Shown here: positions 1 through 11,226 of the stretch, piece after piece
Layout: every line of letters begins with the position of its first letter
How positions within the stretch are numbered: the stretch's first letter is position 1
From: Mnemiopsis leidyi
Lineage: Eukaryota; Ctenophora; Tentaculata; Lobata; Bolinopsidae
Direction of reading: 5' to 3'
Assembly: GCA_000226015.1 (NCBI GenBank)
Contig: JH153219.1
Span: 16,186-66,406, forward strand
Length of the DNA: 50,221 nucleotides
Notes under the pieces: model-generated
Told to the model about the DNA's origin: nothing
The model's database searches: none
What the model saw: the letters and a program-made list of their open reading frames with translations, nothing else
Program-made: the position numbers and the translations under genes

Positions 1-1378
1 GACAAACTCGGAGATTCTCGCAATACAGCAGATTTAGAGAAAAACTTCTTTTGTGCTAAGGTGCGAGGGTAATTCTGCGGGAGAACATCGACACTGCTCA
101 GGGTTTGGACAACGGAGCTCCGAGCTATGGGTACTGTACAAGAATTAGTTCGTTTAGGATTCCAAGGGAAACCAGAAAATCCCACTTAAATGTTACAACT
201 GCGAGACTATTGACAAATATGATCCACCATTTTTGATCAATAACTTACCCCTTACACTTAAAATTATTACATGCGCTGTTAGGAATCCGAAAATCCCTAC
301 CATCTACTGATCTATTTGCATCCGGAATCTTTAAAAAATACTGGTTGAAAATTCTTTCACAAACAAATAAATCAATCATTCGTCCATAACAAAATCAATG
401 GAGCAAATCTTTGTTGTCACGATTCACACCACTTCACAGGGAAAAGCCCATACATTAATATTGAATATCATATTTTCTAGTGTTATTGGAATAATTCAAT
501 TTAGTTGTTTTCTTGTTAGCAGTTACATTATTGCCAGCAGAGTTTTTAAAAACGGGTTTTTAACGAGTTTTCAACGGGTTTTTATGGAGACTTCAAGGAG
601 CGGGCTGGCACTGATAAGAAGACAGCGGGAAAACACCGCATCCGGAACACCAACGTGCATGAACCATATAAGCTGACAGCACGAGGTCATCAGCGGATTC
701 ATTCCCAGCCGTGGTACAGACATGGATAGTTCTGTGTGTCAGACTGTTGCCTTATCCGGTTTCTTCCTGACAGATATCCTCCCTGCCGACACTCGCCTAC
801 CGAGCTTACCATGACAATCCCCTTCTCTTTCTCTTACACTCCCTAAACCAGGTTACGAGGTAAATCCATTATACTTACACGCACCTCAAATAATGATAGA
901 GATCTATTTATGATGTCGACTAGTATGAAATTTAGCTTCAACATCCCTCAATTATGCCTTCGGTTCTAGACCATCTTATTTTATAACTCTTTCTATTCCT
1001 CAGAGCACCCTGTCCCCAAAACCGAGCTCTCTTTGTTGTGCGTCCAGCTACGCTTAGGCCCCCTTCCATTCCCCTTCGGCTGTTTTATGTTGTTTCTATA
1101 TATCCCATGCAGCATTAATTCTTTTCGTTGTTCTCTTGCTCTAAGGCTGTACTGACCTTTGAACATCAGCTATTTACCCTTTTATATGATATTTACAGAG
1201 CTTCCACCTTTATAGGTTCCCTAAACCTTCGGACAAGTCTTTCCTTTCCCTAAACTCAACGCTCTTGTTAACCCGGTAGGTACTTTAGCCAGTACCGTAT
1301 GTTTTCTCAGTGTCGAAACCTCGTGTTCAACAGTTCACAAACTGAACATCTTCAATTCTTATTCATATGAGCTAATTT
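1..1378. other. No recognisable gene
   Basis: I see no exon chain, domain or repeat structure here. The longest open frame (398-676, +) has no recognisable motif and no convincing splice or promoter context, so I do not call it. Confidence 0.5.
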
Positions 1379-1811
1379 GAATTTGCTTTTGCCCCCTGGA
1401 CTCATAGCACATGTAATAAGTTTAAAATTTTTGTAAATAAATAAATAATATTCTTGACAAGCCCCAGTTTAAAAAGGTTTATTTTTAAAAGTTATTTCAC
1501 ATTGTATTCGCTCAAAAGGCATCCAATGCCAGTTCAAAGTTTAATACATAATGATAAGTTATTGCATTTTTTAATTAAGCAGAATTTACATACATAGTTC
1601 TATAATTTTGATGTCCACAATCGAGATATATGATTATGTTATAATGTTATAATTTATATGATTTAGGTCTTAGTAAGGTATGCAGCAAACAAAGCAGATC
1701 TGACTTGTGTTATCCTTCACAGCACAGAAGCTTCACTGATTTATATGTTAATTCCGTGTATTGCTATGTAAAATTTTATTTCATTTATTTATTATTTATT
1801 TAATTCTTCAG

Positions 1812-2105
1812 GCTGAAGCGGGCTTCCTAAGGTGCACCATTTGTGCCTCCCATACCGGCTGGAAGCTGCACCCTTGCCGGGAGGGAGGCAAAAAGACAGC
1901 TAAATGAGGCCGCATGACTGCTCATACTATTGAGCACGTCAATAGCAAAGCGCATGAGGAAATGGTGGACAGAAAACTAAGAGTCACGAAAGAAAAGAAG
2001 TCACTGGAAGAACAAGTTTCTTTCAACCTTATCCTCATGGCGTACAAGCAGATTCTCTCTGGAAATCGCTTGACGAAGTCGAGTAGAAGTGATACCTTTT
2101 CGTTG
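1812..2105 (+). pseudogene. hAT-type transposase zinc-finger exon, copy 1 (nonsense)
   Basis: After a TTCAG acceptor the frame reads FLRCTICASH, then a GGKK-containing stretch, then TAHTIEHVNSKAHEEMV. CxxC plus H...SxxH is the pattern of the N-terminal TTF/BED-like zinc finger of ZNF862/KIAA1586-type hAT transposases and their domesticated relatives, which bind DNA. The helical tail LILMAYKQIL follows. An in-frame TGA at 1905-1907 interrupts the finger. The copy near 12.1 kb has TGG (Trp) there, so the stop is a secondary mutation. Family assignment rests on motif recall, not on a search. Confidence 0.6.
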
Positions 2106-2693
2106 ACACAAAAACCCTCTTTCAAAATAAGCACAGCAATTCTCTTTTTTATTAAGTTATTAGAAACTACTTACAATGAAGCAGCAGAACTTACCATTGT
2201 AATTACAATTTCCTCAATGCCATTATTCATTTAAGCATGTCCCCCTTGAATTTGCTTTTGCCACCTGGACTCATAGAACATGTAATAAGTTTAAAATGTT
2301 TGCAAATAAATAAATGATATTCTTGGCAAGACCCAGTTTAAAAAGGTTTATTTTTAAAAGTTATTTTACATTGTATTCGCTCAAAAGGCATTCAATGCCA
2401 GTTAGAAGTTTAATACATAATGATTAGTTATTGCAGTTTTTAATTTAGCAACATTTTCATTATTGATATAGTTCTATAATTGATCGTCCACAATCGAGAT
2501 ATGTGATTATTTTAATATGACATAATGTTATAATTTATATGATTTAGGTCTTAGTAAGGTATGCAGCTAACAGAGCAGATCTGACTTGTGTTATTCCTTC
2601 ACTTCATAGAAGCTTCACTGATTTATATGTTTATTCCTTGTATTGCTATGTAAGATTTTATTTTATTTATTTACTATTTATTTAATTCTTCAG

Positions 2694-2999
2694 GCTGAAG
2701 CGGGCTTCCTAAGGTGCACCATTTGTGCCTCCCATACCGGCTGGAAGCTAAACCCTTGCCAGGAGGGAGGCAAAAAGACAGCTAAATGAGGCCGCATGAC
2801 TGCTCATACTATTGAGCACGTCAATAGCAAAGCGCATCAGGAGATGGTCGACAGGAAGCTGAGGGTAACGAAAGAAAACAGGTCGCTGGAGGAAAAAGTG
2901 TCTTTCAACCTTATCCTCATGGCGTACAAGCAGATTCTCTCTGGAAATCGCTTGACGAAGTCGAGTAGAAGTGATACTTTTATCGTTGGCAAGACGTAG
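2694..2999 (+). pseudogene. hAT-type transposase zinc-finger exon, copy 2 (nonsense)
   Basis: This is the second member of the tandem pair. It has the same acceptor (CTTCAG, exon from 2694), the same finger and the same in-frame TGA (2787-2789) as copy 1, so the nonsense mutation predates the tandem duplication. Downstream the frame contains HVNSKAHQEMVDR and LILMAYKQIL and ends at a TAG near 2999. There is no intact product. Confidence 0.6.
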
Positions 3000-3860
3000 A
3001 CGTGAATTTTCATCCACTAGGCTGAGAAAACTATGAAACTGCAAAAATTTGAACAATTTTAAGCCCACAATCAAATATTACATATCTTAGATCTATATGT
3101 CACTCGAATTTAAGACTTCAATCACACAAACTCATGAAAATAATTCAATCTGAAATCTTATTAATCTTTAATCATCTGACGACGTTCAAACATTTGAAAA
3201 TAAATACAAATTAATCACGTTTACACACTCCTCATAAGAAGTGCACTTGACAAGTTGCAACTCCATGCTATACCCACATGTGTGTCATATTTTAGTCTTC
3301 TTAATCGCATGTTGGTCGTAATTGAATAGGTTCAGAATTTTTGAGTCATTTGGGTTTCTGGCGAACTCACATATCGGATTTTCTGTTTTATTACTAGGTG
3401 ATCAAGCAACGGTCTGTTCTAACTTCTTGTTTCTAGGCACATGTAACCAGTTCCATTGACCAGTTCCTGAAGTGAAAAATTGTTCATATTGCAAGTTTTG
3501 TCAATGCAATATTAGCTGCATTGGGCACACACGCACTTTTTACGATAGGACTGTTTTCATATTATGAATTTTGATAACATTTAAAGATTCCTGAATTACT
3601 GTAATTTTGGTACCGTTTAATTAATCATATTTACAGAATATACCGTTTTCTCTATTTCGAAAATTGAACCTGCAATATTTTTGCAGATAGCAGTTTGTTC
3701 GCCGAAAGGATAACATTTTAATTTTACTCTTTTTGCTAAAGAAATGGTAACAGTGGTCAGTGATGCTACTTGAACTTGTTTCGGATGACCGTTCCGACAA
3801 ATCATTGAATATATTTTCAGAGACTTTCCCAACATTGTGTTTGTCGTCAAGAAAACGGGA
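3000..3860. other. Non-coding spacer
   Basis: AT-rich DNA between the tandem zinc-finger pair and the hAT core fragment. I find no conserved exon. The minus-strand open frames at 3617-3992 show no recognisable domain and overlap the hAT core frame. Confidence 0.4.
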
Positions 3861-3924
3861 GGAGAAGTAGGAGATCAGCATCACTCGAAGAATTTCCCTC
3901 CTAAAGTGGTGAACACTATGTACG

Positions 3925-4680
3925 ATGTGTTTATTGGGTGACTGGCGAAAGTATTTCAAGTCTTTCCCGTTTGCCTTTCCGAATCCCTTCACTGTTATAA
4001 CTTACAAAAATGAAAGTCACCACCGGAAGTGCTTGCTTATTGGGTTGCGCCTCCTAGACTTCAACATAGATGATTGGGACGATTTTGTTAAGACCATCTA
4101 TCTTGCTCATCCCCCATCAATCGATCAGTCGGGTGCTGCTATGGCAAAAACCATACATGACAAATTGGTCGAGATGGTTATGAGAACAGAATACTTAGGA
4201 AGAGAGTATCGTGTCCTCAGTGCTGACGGTGCCATATCACATGTCAATCTGTCTGATCATCTCCTACAGCAGTTCTGGTGCACTTCTTCCTTACCTGAGT
4301 CGAAGAGAGGTAAGGTGTTGTGGGTTTGGGACGGGGCTCACATCATTGAACTGATACTGAGCATCCCAGGATAGAGGCTTCGAAAAAAAACTCCCTTGAA
4401 TCGATTGTGAAGTTCTTTCGAGAGGCAACTGTTTAGGAGTGATTGACTTGTGGCCAGCGTGTGAACACTCCTAAGGTTGCAGAGGACATGAAGTTCGTAT
4501 CGCATGATGTAACAATTGCACACGACTTCTTGTCAAACTTTAACCTCCTTGTGGACACACTGGTTCACGTCATCAATTATAGTGATAAGAGTGACCTGGT
4601 TTCGAAGGCAAGGGGTTACTTGAAGCTACTTCAGAGCGAGGAATTCCTCATTTACGTCCACCTCTTGGTAAAATTCTCAT
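3925..4680 (+). pseudogene. hAT-type transposase core fragment, copy A (frameshifted)
   Basis: The open part (3925-4371) contains VLSADGAISHVNLSDHLL and VWDGAHIIEL. The acidic residue after a Ser/Val-rich strand and the later WDGAHxxEL block match the core of ZNF862/KIAA1586-like hAT proteins. After a frame change near 4370 the reading resumes with ESIVKFFREAT. It then hits two in-frame stops (near 4434 and 4440) and resumes with KFVSHDVTIAHDFLSNF up to 4680. The same blocks, in the same order, occur at 23.6-24.5 kb in a diverged relative. The protein would excise and insert a DNA transposon. Here it is a broken relic. Confidence 0.6.
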
Positions 4681-5194
4681 GATTGCGTGACTATTCATAA
4701 TGTTTAACTTTACATTGCCATTGATTTCAGCCGAACAACAATCACATAAGACCTTTGGTTAATATGGTCGGAAGGTGGTCATAACCACTATTTCTATACA
4801 TGACTTCTTGGTAGAGTTTGTCAAACGATATTCTAGGCAAAAAAGATAAAAGACTTCGTAAGTGAAATGAAGTTTTGTAATCATCTGCACTGTTTGCCGA
4901 TATAGTTTTTGATGAGAAAACAATTTTATGAGCTACTATGGAAGCTTTGTTATTAATCTGATAAATATTAAGTTATGGAGTTTATCTTAAGCAACTGTAA
5001 CTCATAGGTGCTGCAAACAGAGAACAATGCACGGATTTAGGAAAGACCCATGACTTATATATCGTTTAAATCTCATTATTAATGAAGGTTTTTGCAATGC
5101 AATAATCTAGCAGTCTTTTGCTATTAATCTATATTAACATTTACTGTAACTTGCTTAATTGTTGTGTTTTAAGAATGGTATTAAATATACTTCA

Positions 5195-5317
5195 ATGGAA
5201 AATATTTATGTTGGGAGAGTTGGTTCACAATCTGATGCTGAGGATGTGGAGAACATCGCGGAAGAGAATTGGAGCTTTATGCTAGAAAAGAAACAAATTC
5301 ATTTCGGATATGAGTAA
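5195..5317 (+). pseudogene. Conserved 3' exon-like frame, copy A (about 40 codons)
   Basis: The frame starts MENIYVGRVGSQSDAEDVEN and ends QIHFGYE-stop, preceded by an acceptor-like TTTTAAG. Copy B (12970-13092) keeps it with one amino-acid difference (V to D). The acidic composition and stop suggest the last exon of a duplicated gene, perhaps the C-terminus of the hAT-like protein just upstream. I recognise no domain. It could also be conserved only because the duplication is recent. Confidence 0.35.
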
Positions 5318-5462
5318 AGGCATTTTTCTTTTAAAGATTTTGAAAAAACAAATCTATTCTGTCGTAAAATATCATATCGCTATAAAATGTTATAAAACTA
5401 TAACTCAAACTATAATGATAGTTAAGAAATCTTTTAAGCATATATAATATACCTTTATTTCA

Positions 5463-5823
5463 GTTGTTTTCTATTCTGGTGGTGGTCAGACCTTGTGAAG
5501 CACTGGATCTATTGTTATCAGCTAAACAAAAGAGTTCTGCGTGGGACTTGCACAAAGATGGCACACCTGCTGATGCGAAGATCCCTGGAGCAGCAGGGCA
5601 GTGTTAATTTCATGAGGTCTCGCCTTTGTTCCTCAATACTATATAAAGACGGCATCTCGGTGCAATTGCTAACCTGATCAACATGAGCTCCTACACTATT
5701 AACGGAACTGTTAGCTTTCTGTCTAGTTCTGGGAAGGAACGAACTCCTATCACCGTTGACATGATTGATGGCGGGCAGGTCGATGTGTCACCGTTCAACG
5801 GTGTAATTCCCCCTTCCCTAAAG
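5463..5823 (+). pseudogene. OB-fold-like exon 1, copy A
   Basis: A TTTCAG acceptor precedes a region with frame disruptions, including a TAA near 5649 in the frame used downstream. From about 5652 the frame reads IANLINMSSYTINGTVSFL, then ERTPITVDM and QVDVSPFNG, and ends at PPSLK with the donor AAG|GTATGT (5821-5823). Alternating beta-strand-like segments with Gly turns resemble a single-strand-DNA-binding OB fold; this is inference from the pattern only. The next exon (6140) continues in phase 0 with EGSTVKIRVKPR, as a further strand would. Copy B keeps the same frame at 15233-15489. Confidence 0.4.
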
Positions 5824-6139
5824 GTATGTTTGTGTTCATTCTTTTGTGTTGTGGGTTTGTTTTAACGTATTTGTAACTATAGACAGTGTACATAATTCTG
5901 TTGCAAAGTAATTTTTACTGATAGTGTAAATCTATAAGCTAAACCCGGAAATAAACAATTTTCTCGTTTGAGTATAGAAGTCTAGTTATCTAATTTTAAA
6001 AAAACTCTTAAATCAAGAGTTATCTAAATTCCATCGAACAAAACAATAGGATAGAATTCTAAGGTAAAAATGTTGATCAGTCCTGCAGCACACATACACA
6101 CTGACATTCACGCACATACTTATTACTTTATATCTTCAG

Positions 6140-6283
6140 GAGGGGAGTACGGTGAAGATACGAGTTAAACCTAGGAGGATTGGGGAGGTAACGTACCTCA
6201 ACGTTATAGGAATCAAGATGGTAGAGGACGGCCTTGCTCCTACACCGACACCGACACCGACGATACCTAAAAAGCCTCGGAAG
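6140..6283 (+). pseudogene. OB-fold-like exon 2, copy A
   Basis: Exon of 48 codons with acceptor TATCTTCAG and donor GGAAG|GTAAAAT. It reads EGSTVKIRVKPRRIGEVTYL, then NVIGIKMVED and a Pro/Thr-repeat linker (APTPTPTPT) ending in the basic PKKPRK. It joins exon 1 in phase 0 and the next exon (6743) in phase 0. The Thr-Pro linker is two dipeptides shorter in copy B. The exon is open, but downstream exons are broken, so the whole is called a relic. Confidence 0.45.
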
Positions 6284-6742
6284 GTAAAATATTATATTTT
6301 AACGTGTACAGTTTTGTAGTGCCACTATTACTAGATCAGTTGATGATTCACTTAAACGATGTTGACAATTTGAGAAAAGCACTTGAAATAGATACCCTTG
6401 TTTTGAAACCTAAATATCGCAGAAGCAGGGACCCAGCCGCGGAAAGCAAATGTTGGCCTATAACAGTCAAGATCTTCCAAACATAAACTGGTATCAACTA
6501 TTTGGTTCGTACCTTATCATTCAAATCTAAGATAATGATCTTGATTGTTCTTTTAGCTTTTTAGGTATCGTAACAATGATTTCACTTGTTACAATGATTT
6601 CACCTCATTAAATAACTTTTATTACAGATATTAAAACGCGATAAACGATCAGTGGCAAATCCTGTGATGATAACTTTACTCACCTGGACTATCTAGTTTT
6701 AGCGTTTCCTGTGTTTTGTCCTGTGTTTTTTATCCATCGGAG

Positions 6743-6905
6743 GGGGAGCTCTTAGGCACGGGTCTGAAGGCTTACATCGTAGTAGAAATGAGAATGAAGA
6801 AACTCCTGGAGCAAGACATGACCACAGAGACATACTCCTAATCCAAAGCAGCTACATTCCTCAGCTCAACAGATAAAGTATCAGTGTTACAACAGCAGAT
6901 AGCAG
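6743..6905 (+). pseudogene. Polinton/adintovirus pPolB-associated domain, N-terminal exon, copy A
   Basis: Phase-0 acceptor ATCGGAG, donor GCAG|GTAAAA. The exon contains GLKAYIVVEMRMKKLLEQ and, later, FLSSTDKVSVLQQQIA. This resembles the segment before the SGW-containing block of an uncharacterised domain that accompanies protein-primed type B DNA polymerases in Polinton/adintovirus-like elements and many animal repeat proteins (recalled from the family, not searched). An in-frame TAA at 6839-6841 breaks it. Copy B carries the identical TAA, so the element was dead before duplication. Confidence 0.5.
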
Positions 6906-7075
6906 GTAAAATATTTTAAAGTGTATATTTATGTAAGTTAAATTTTATAGAACACTTCCTTTTCATTTCAAGAATTTTGACTTTTAGATGACCTTTTCAA
7001 GTTGGCTTAATTTACAAATGATATCAATAACACACTGCATCTTAATATGTTAATTCATTTTATTTTCATATTCAG

Positions 7076-7262
7076 ATATCATCGATAAGATAGAGACGTT
7101 TTTGCGGAACATGTCAGGATGGATTGTCGACAGGGCTCTTTCTATCAACCTACACGTGGCGAATACAGTCCAGCGGTCGGAGGTACGTGCAGCTTCCTGA
7201 CGAAAATACAAAGAAGTGCAGATTACTCAACTTAAAGAACGAATCCCATGACAACGGTCTTG
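7076..7262 (+). pseudogene. Polinton/adintovirus pPolB-associated domain, SGW exon, copy A
   Basis: Acceptor TATTCAG; joins the previous exon in phase (G|AT). It reads IIDKIETFLRNMSGWIVDRA, then a Leu/Ile-rich strand. The canonical order in the family is SGW, a short Leu-rich segment, a G-x-x-Y-x-x-LP block, then a basic block and a K-N block. The LP block (GRRYVQLP) and the LNLKNE block are present, but in the next reading frame, so there is a frameshift near 7165-7180. A donor-like GAG|GTACGT also exists at 7182. The catalytic polymerase domain is not visible in this window. Confidence 0.5.
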
Positions 7263-7469
7263 CCCGGTGTTCTGCGGGTTCTAGAAAATAGTCCTATGAA
7301 ACTAGACTTATTTTATATAAACGTACATCATAATTCGCAGATGCTCAATAGTAAAACTAAATGGTGGACCACCCGACCACGTCTGAGTAGTGACCCTCAA
7401 GATATTAGATATTTAGTTGTTTGGATTTACTCCTCCAGATTGGCTTACTTTCTATAGTATGTTTCGTAG

Positions 7470-7868
7470 CGGATTACAGAGAAAGTTTGACCGCTGGTCT
7501 GTTTATGTTCGAAGGAATCGAAGTGGATTGTTTGGAAATAGCAGACCTTGTAGGGACCACAAACGAAATCAAACCTAAGTCAGTACTCAGGCTTAGAAGT
7601 CATGGACTAAGAACACTTAAGCTGACTAATCCCATACCCGAACAATTGAGACGAGATCTAATACACGAAGCAGCCTCGCTACAAAGGAACTCACAAAGAA
7701 TAAAGGATTTCTCAGATATCGAAATGCAGGAATTGTCAATCTTCTTATCCCTTGTGGGAAAAAAGAAAGATAATCCACTCCTCAAGCTCGGAACATGCCA
7801 GAGACAGCTCAGCGTGCTGGATTTAGGTGTAGCTGAATTTGAGGGTCTAGAAATTGTCTTCAAAACAG
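7470..7868 (+). CDS. Unrecognised conserved exon e, copy A (about 132 codons)
   Basis: Open exon with acceptor GTTTCGTAG and donor AACAG|GTATAG. It contains DCLEIADLVGTTNEIKPKSV, a segment RSHGLRTLKLTNPIPEQLRR, and predicted helices rich in Lys/Glu. I do not recognise the family. Copy B has the same exon beginning inside the assembly gap and ending at 16458, with small deletions that shift its frame, so only copy A is open throughout. The exon end (phase 1) fits the start of exon f seen in copy B at 17352. This may be a remnant of a protein carried by the duplicated element. Confidence 0.4.
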
Positions 7869-8160
7869 GTATAGTAAAATATAATTACTTTAACTCAGCC
7901 TTTTTGATTTTCCGAGTCCTCATCTGAAAAAATATCTGAACGCTAAATTATCGCATATTTTCATTCATAGTTTCCATTTCCATTTTCAAATATGTCACTG
8001 ACATGTACCTAATTTACATCAAAACACGACCACAATGTAGGTTTCGATGGCAGTGGCTCTCACAACATCTTCCACCAAAAAGGATCTGCTGAAACGAACA
8101 ACATCACTATGGGGATGATTTATCCATTAATAATTGGCTGTCAAATTTTGCCTCATTTTA

Positions 8161-8330
8161 GATGTAGCAGAAACTTACGCAGATTATTCTATTTCAATAG
8201 TCTGCATTGTGGCTCATATTTTGCTGTGTCCCTATAAAGATGTAGACAGGAGAACAAATCGAGCATGTTAACCAAACGGCCTCAGCGGAGTCAAGAATTT
8301 CTGTTCAAGCAAGGTTTAAGTCACTATCAT
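8161..8330 (+). pseudogene. Truncated exon f remnant, copy A
   Basis: This stretch matches the 3' half of the exon at 17352-17503 in copy B. The acceptor and 5' half are missing: copy A jumps from the intron sequence TTGCCTCATTTTA straight to GATGTAGCAGAAAC, while copy B has about 680 bp more between these points. Because copy B's exon is continuous across the join, a deletion in copy A is the simpler reading. Confidence 0.45.
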
Positions 8331-8902
8331 TTATCATCTTATTATCAAATCATATAATCTTTTCTTTTCATATGACATACCGTAGTTTCTTTTTCTCCTT
8401 GCTTTAAAAAAATGGTTTTGATGATTTTGTATTGAGGTTATTTATTTAAGTTTTGCAACAGCATAATGGATGAGCAAAACCTCGTGGACGTGCATGTGTA
8501 CATTTAAGTTTGGCTGATCATAATAGATAGTCCAGAGACAATTCTATGGATAAAAGTATAAATAATCCTCAATTTACCCTCATTTCCTGTTATCTTATCC
8601 TCAAAAAAAACCTGGCCTACACAGTTGTATGGAAGGTTTCTCAATAACTTTGGGTGTATCACTATGTCAATACTCTCAATAAATAGACCTTCAAAAATGG
8701 TAAGAAAATGCCCAAAAAATCAGCAAAAAGTGGATGTCACAAAAAGGGGTTGTTTATTAAGGGTATTAAGCTGGTAATATTGATGTTAACTCCAAAAAAC
8801 CGAAGACTACAGCAAAATTCAGATTTGGAAATTGTTATTTTCGGTTCTTTTTTCGTTTCTTTTCCCTTTTTTGTCTGCCTCGCCCCGTTTGAGTTGATCT
8901 AG

Positions 8903-9042
8903 ATATCAAACTCTCTAGATTCTGACAGAGCAAAAACGCTCGCCAGTCAGTTGAATGGCGAGTTTGTTAAGAACAAAGTGACGTTCTTCACCTACAAAAA
9001 GACCGGTTTGGAGGCGGCCCACAATACCGTGCAAGAAACGAT
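8903..9042 (+). pseudogene. Conserved exon p, copy A (frameshifted)
   Basis: Acceptor GATCTAG, donor GAT|GTAAGT. It reads ISNSLDSDRAKTLASQLNGE then FVKNKVTFF. There is a 5-bp insertion near its end compared with copy B (18572-18706), so the frame is lost. The pattern AxxLAxxLNxEF...KVxFF resembles the beta/alpha segment after the NAD-binding loop of short-chain dehydrogenases such as 15-PGDH, but no Rossmann GxxxGxG exon is visible nearby. I treat that likeness as weak. Confidence 0.3.
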
Positions 9043-9465
9043 GTAAGTAACATTACTTGTATGAACAAGTTCAACGTTTTGAACAATGTCAAGCAAACAA
9101 TTATATTTTCTATACATATATACACCAGATACGTGTCATTAGTATCACCAAATTTGTATCATTTGTGAGAAACTTGCCATCTAGGTCCCAAGCTTGTTTT
9201 GTTTTGATATAAATCATTTGTATGAGGTCATCTAAGAAATGTAGTCGTTTGACAATTATAATGGAGCATGGGGGAGGGAACTCTAAAAAAGAAGCAATAA
9301 CAATAAAAATTTAGATTTAAAGCATTTAAATCTCAGTAATAATATTTTTGCTACAAACAATGAGACGTAATTGCCTCTTTAAATTACATGGAACCCTCGA
9401 TATATTGACAACGGCGTCTAATCTTGAAATTTGTCTATTCAATATGTCACTTACTCATGTTACTA

Positions 9466-9565
9466 CTTATTACTCATGTTACTCCTTATTAGTAATGTTG
9501 CTACTTATTAGTATGTTACTACTTATTAGTAATGTTGCTACTTATTAGTATGTTACTACTTAGTT
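9466..9565. repeat. Short tandem repeat (TTACTACTTATTAGTA type)
   Basis: Roughly 34-bp units built from GTTACTACTTATTAGTAATG and GTTGCTACTTATTAGTAT. Copy B (19125-19185) has fewer units, so the array has changed length since the duplication. Confidence 0.7.
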
Positions 9566-9623
9566 ACATCAACACATCAATTATATTAAAAAAGTAATAA
9601 AGTATTTTTCGTGATCATTAAGA

Positions 9624-9725
9624 AACAATTGAGGAAGAACTCCTGCAAAAAAACTGTGCAGTCTACAGGGCAGTAAAAGACGTGGCTGCGATCTTTCACA
9701 GCTCAGTCATAAATATATCACTTTA
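9624..9725 (+). pseudogene. Conserved exon q, copy A
   Basis: One frame reads ETIEEELLQKNCAVYRAVKD then VAAIFHSSV before a TAA. Copy B (about 19224-19342) has two extra A in the internal poly-A run, which shifts the frame. I do not recognise a family. Exon boundaries are uncertain. Confidence 0.25.
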
Positions 9726-10001
9726 AACTAACAATCATTTGATCACGTTTGAATGGCAAAGATTAATAAATCATATCTTTGAATCTCAGACCATAACGTA
9801 TATAATTTACAATACTGAATGGAACATTGGTTACCAGTACTAGTGCGAGCAATGGATATACGGTTTCAGTAGCTAGGGACCCAAGGCTAGATGCTGTCCC
9901 CATTCCCCATAGGTTTGGTTTCGGGTTTATCAGACCATATAATTGTCGATTCTGATTCCTGAACTTAAGCACTCTGACTAATATCTCGACAACCTTTTCA
10001 G

Positions 10002-10078
10002 AAGTTCATCTTACACCATCTGAAAACGACATTACAGAGTTGGAAAAGCAGTTTGTCGACGAAAGCCTCTTGACCTGA
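10002..10078 (+). pseudogene. Conserved terminal exon r, copy A
   Basis: A TTTTCAG acceptor is followed by a frame reading EVHLTPSENDITELEKQFVD and a TGA. Copy B (19621-19697) has one residue changed (T to R). It is a short acidic, helical C-terminal tail, probably the last exon of the same unit as exons p and q. Function unknown. Confidence 0.3.
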
Positions 10079-11220
10079 TCAGAAGATGCGAAGAATTCAA
10101 AGAAGCGGGAGAATGGAAAAGTGATCATATCGATACAGCAGACCGTACCACATCGATACAATAATTAATTGATTTTTAATAAGGTTCAATAACTTAGGGT
10201 GTATCACTATGTCACTATCCTTAATTAATAGGCCTTCAAAAATGGTAAGAAAATGCACAAAAATGGAAGTGTTCATATCGATTCAGCATAGTGTTAGGTA
10301 CAGGTGCTTTACTTTAGGAGAAGTTGTTTTAGTAATTTTAGATCTCTTATTATGAGATCATGATAGTTGAATTGAGCTCGCATGAATTTACTACAATACT
10401 TTAAGGCTGAGAGCATGAATTAGACGAGTCTTGACTCTTGAGGTCATAATTTTAATGAGGCTAAGGTGATGAATATGAAATATATGATGTTGCGAGTAAA
10501 ATAAGTTTGAAATTCTGATTTTTGGCACGAGGTGCCCATTATAAGTACAACAAGAGACAGGAAGATGTTTTACATTATATAAGGTCCGGACCTAGGGGAT
10601 GGCGTGATTAAGTTTTATCTATGTGGTGAAGGATGTAGTAGGACTCACTGGATTGTTTGGCCGATAATTCCAGCCGAAACATCTCTTCATAGTGGATAAA
10701 ATGTGAAACTACGAGTCATACAGTTGAGCAGTTGTAAAATGAGATGAAAATTGGGTCTAACCAAATTATATTGATACGTGACAATTTTATACTTAATTTG
10801 GGCAACACAGTACTTAGTAACGTATACCTGAATACTATGGATCTGATTCCCCATAAACTTTGTAGTTGTAATTTCAATCATATTCTTGTAAAAATCTCTT
10901 CCGAGATTAAGATCAGTGACCATACTATGAGTTTGTTTATTCTCTTTATATTTTGATAAGTGATAAGTAGTTGTTTAACAGTTTAAATTTTGCCATAATA
11001 CTTATTCAATATAGACTTACGAGTCACGTAAGATTATTAATGTCGGGTTGTTTGTGTGACAGTCGAGTCTATACGAACAATTGCTGGATTTTCAGCAAGT
11101 GTGTGTCACTTGATCGATGAAAATTCCAGCAGTCACAATAACATATGTCATATCGTTAGGTTATCATCTTCTTGTGCTTGATCCTTAAATCCTTGTCAGA
11201 AGTTCTAAAGTCAAATCGAT
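10079..11220. other. Non-coding part of copy A; holds the empty insertion site
   Basis: This stretch matches 19698-20486 plus 21362-21560 of copy B with few changes. At 11007-11014 the sequence CAATATAG is the uninterrupted counterpart of the insertion site of the HIRAN-carrying element in copy B. No gene is apparent. Confidence 0.6.
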
Positions 11221-11226
11221 TACACT

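Larger units (their letters stand above)
1379..2999 (+). repeat. Tandem duplication, unit about 870-880 bp
   Basis: The sequence from 1379 to about 2105 is repeated from 2248 to about 2985 at an offset of 869-882 bp, with scattered substitutions and small indels. Each unit begins in AT-rich non-coding DNA (GAATTTGCTTTTGCC at both starts), includes a TTCAG acceptor-like site, and ends in a hAT-type zinc-finger exon fragment. It is a head-to-tail duplication. The 3' ends diverge just after the shared GTGATAC. Confidence 0.85.
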
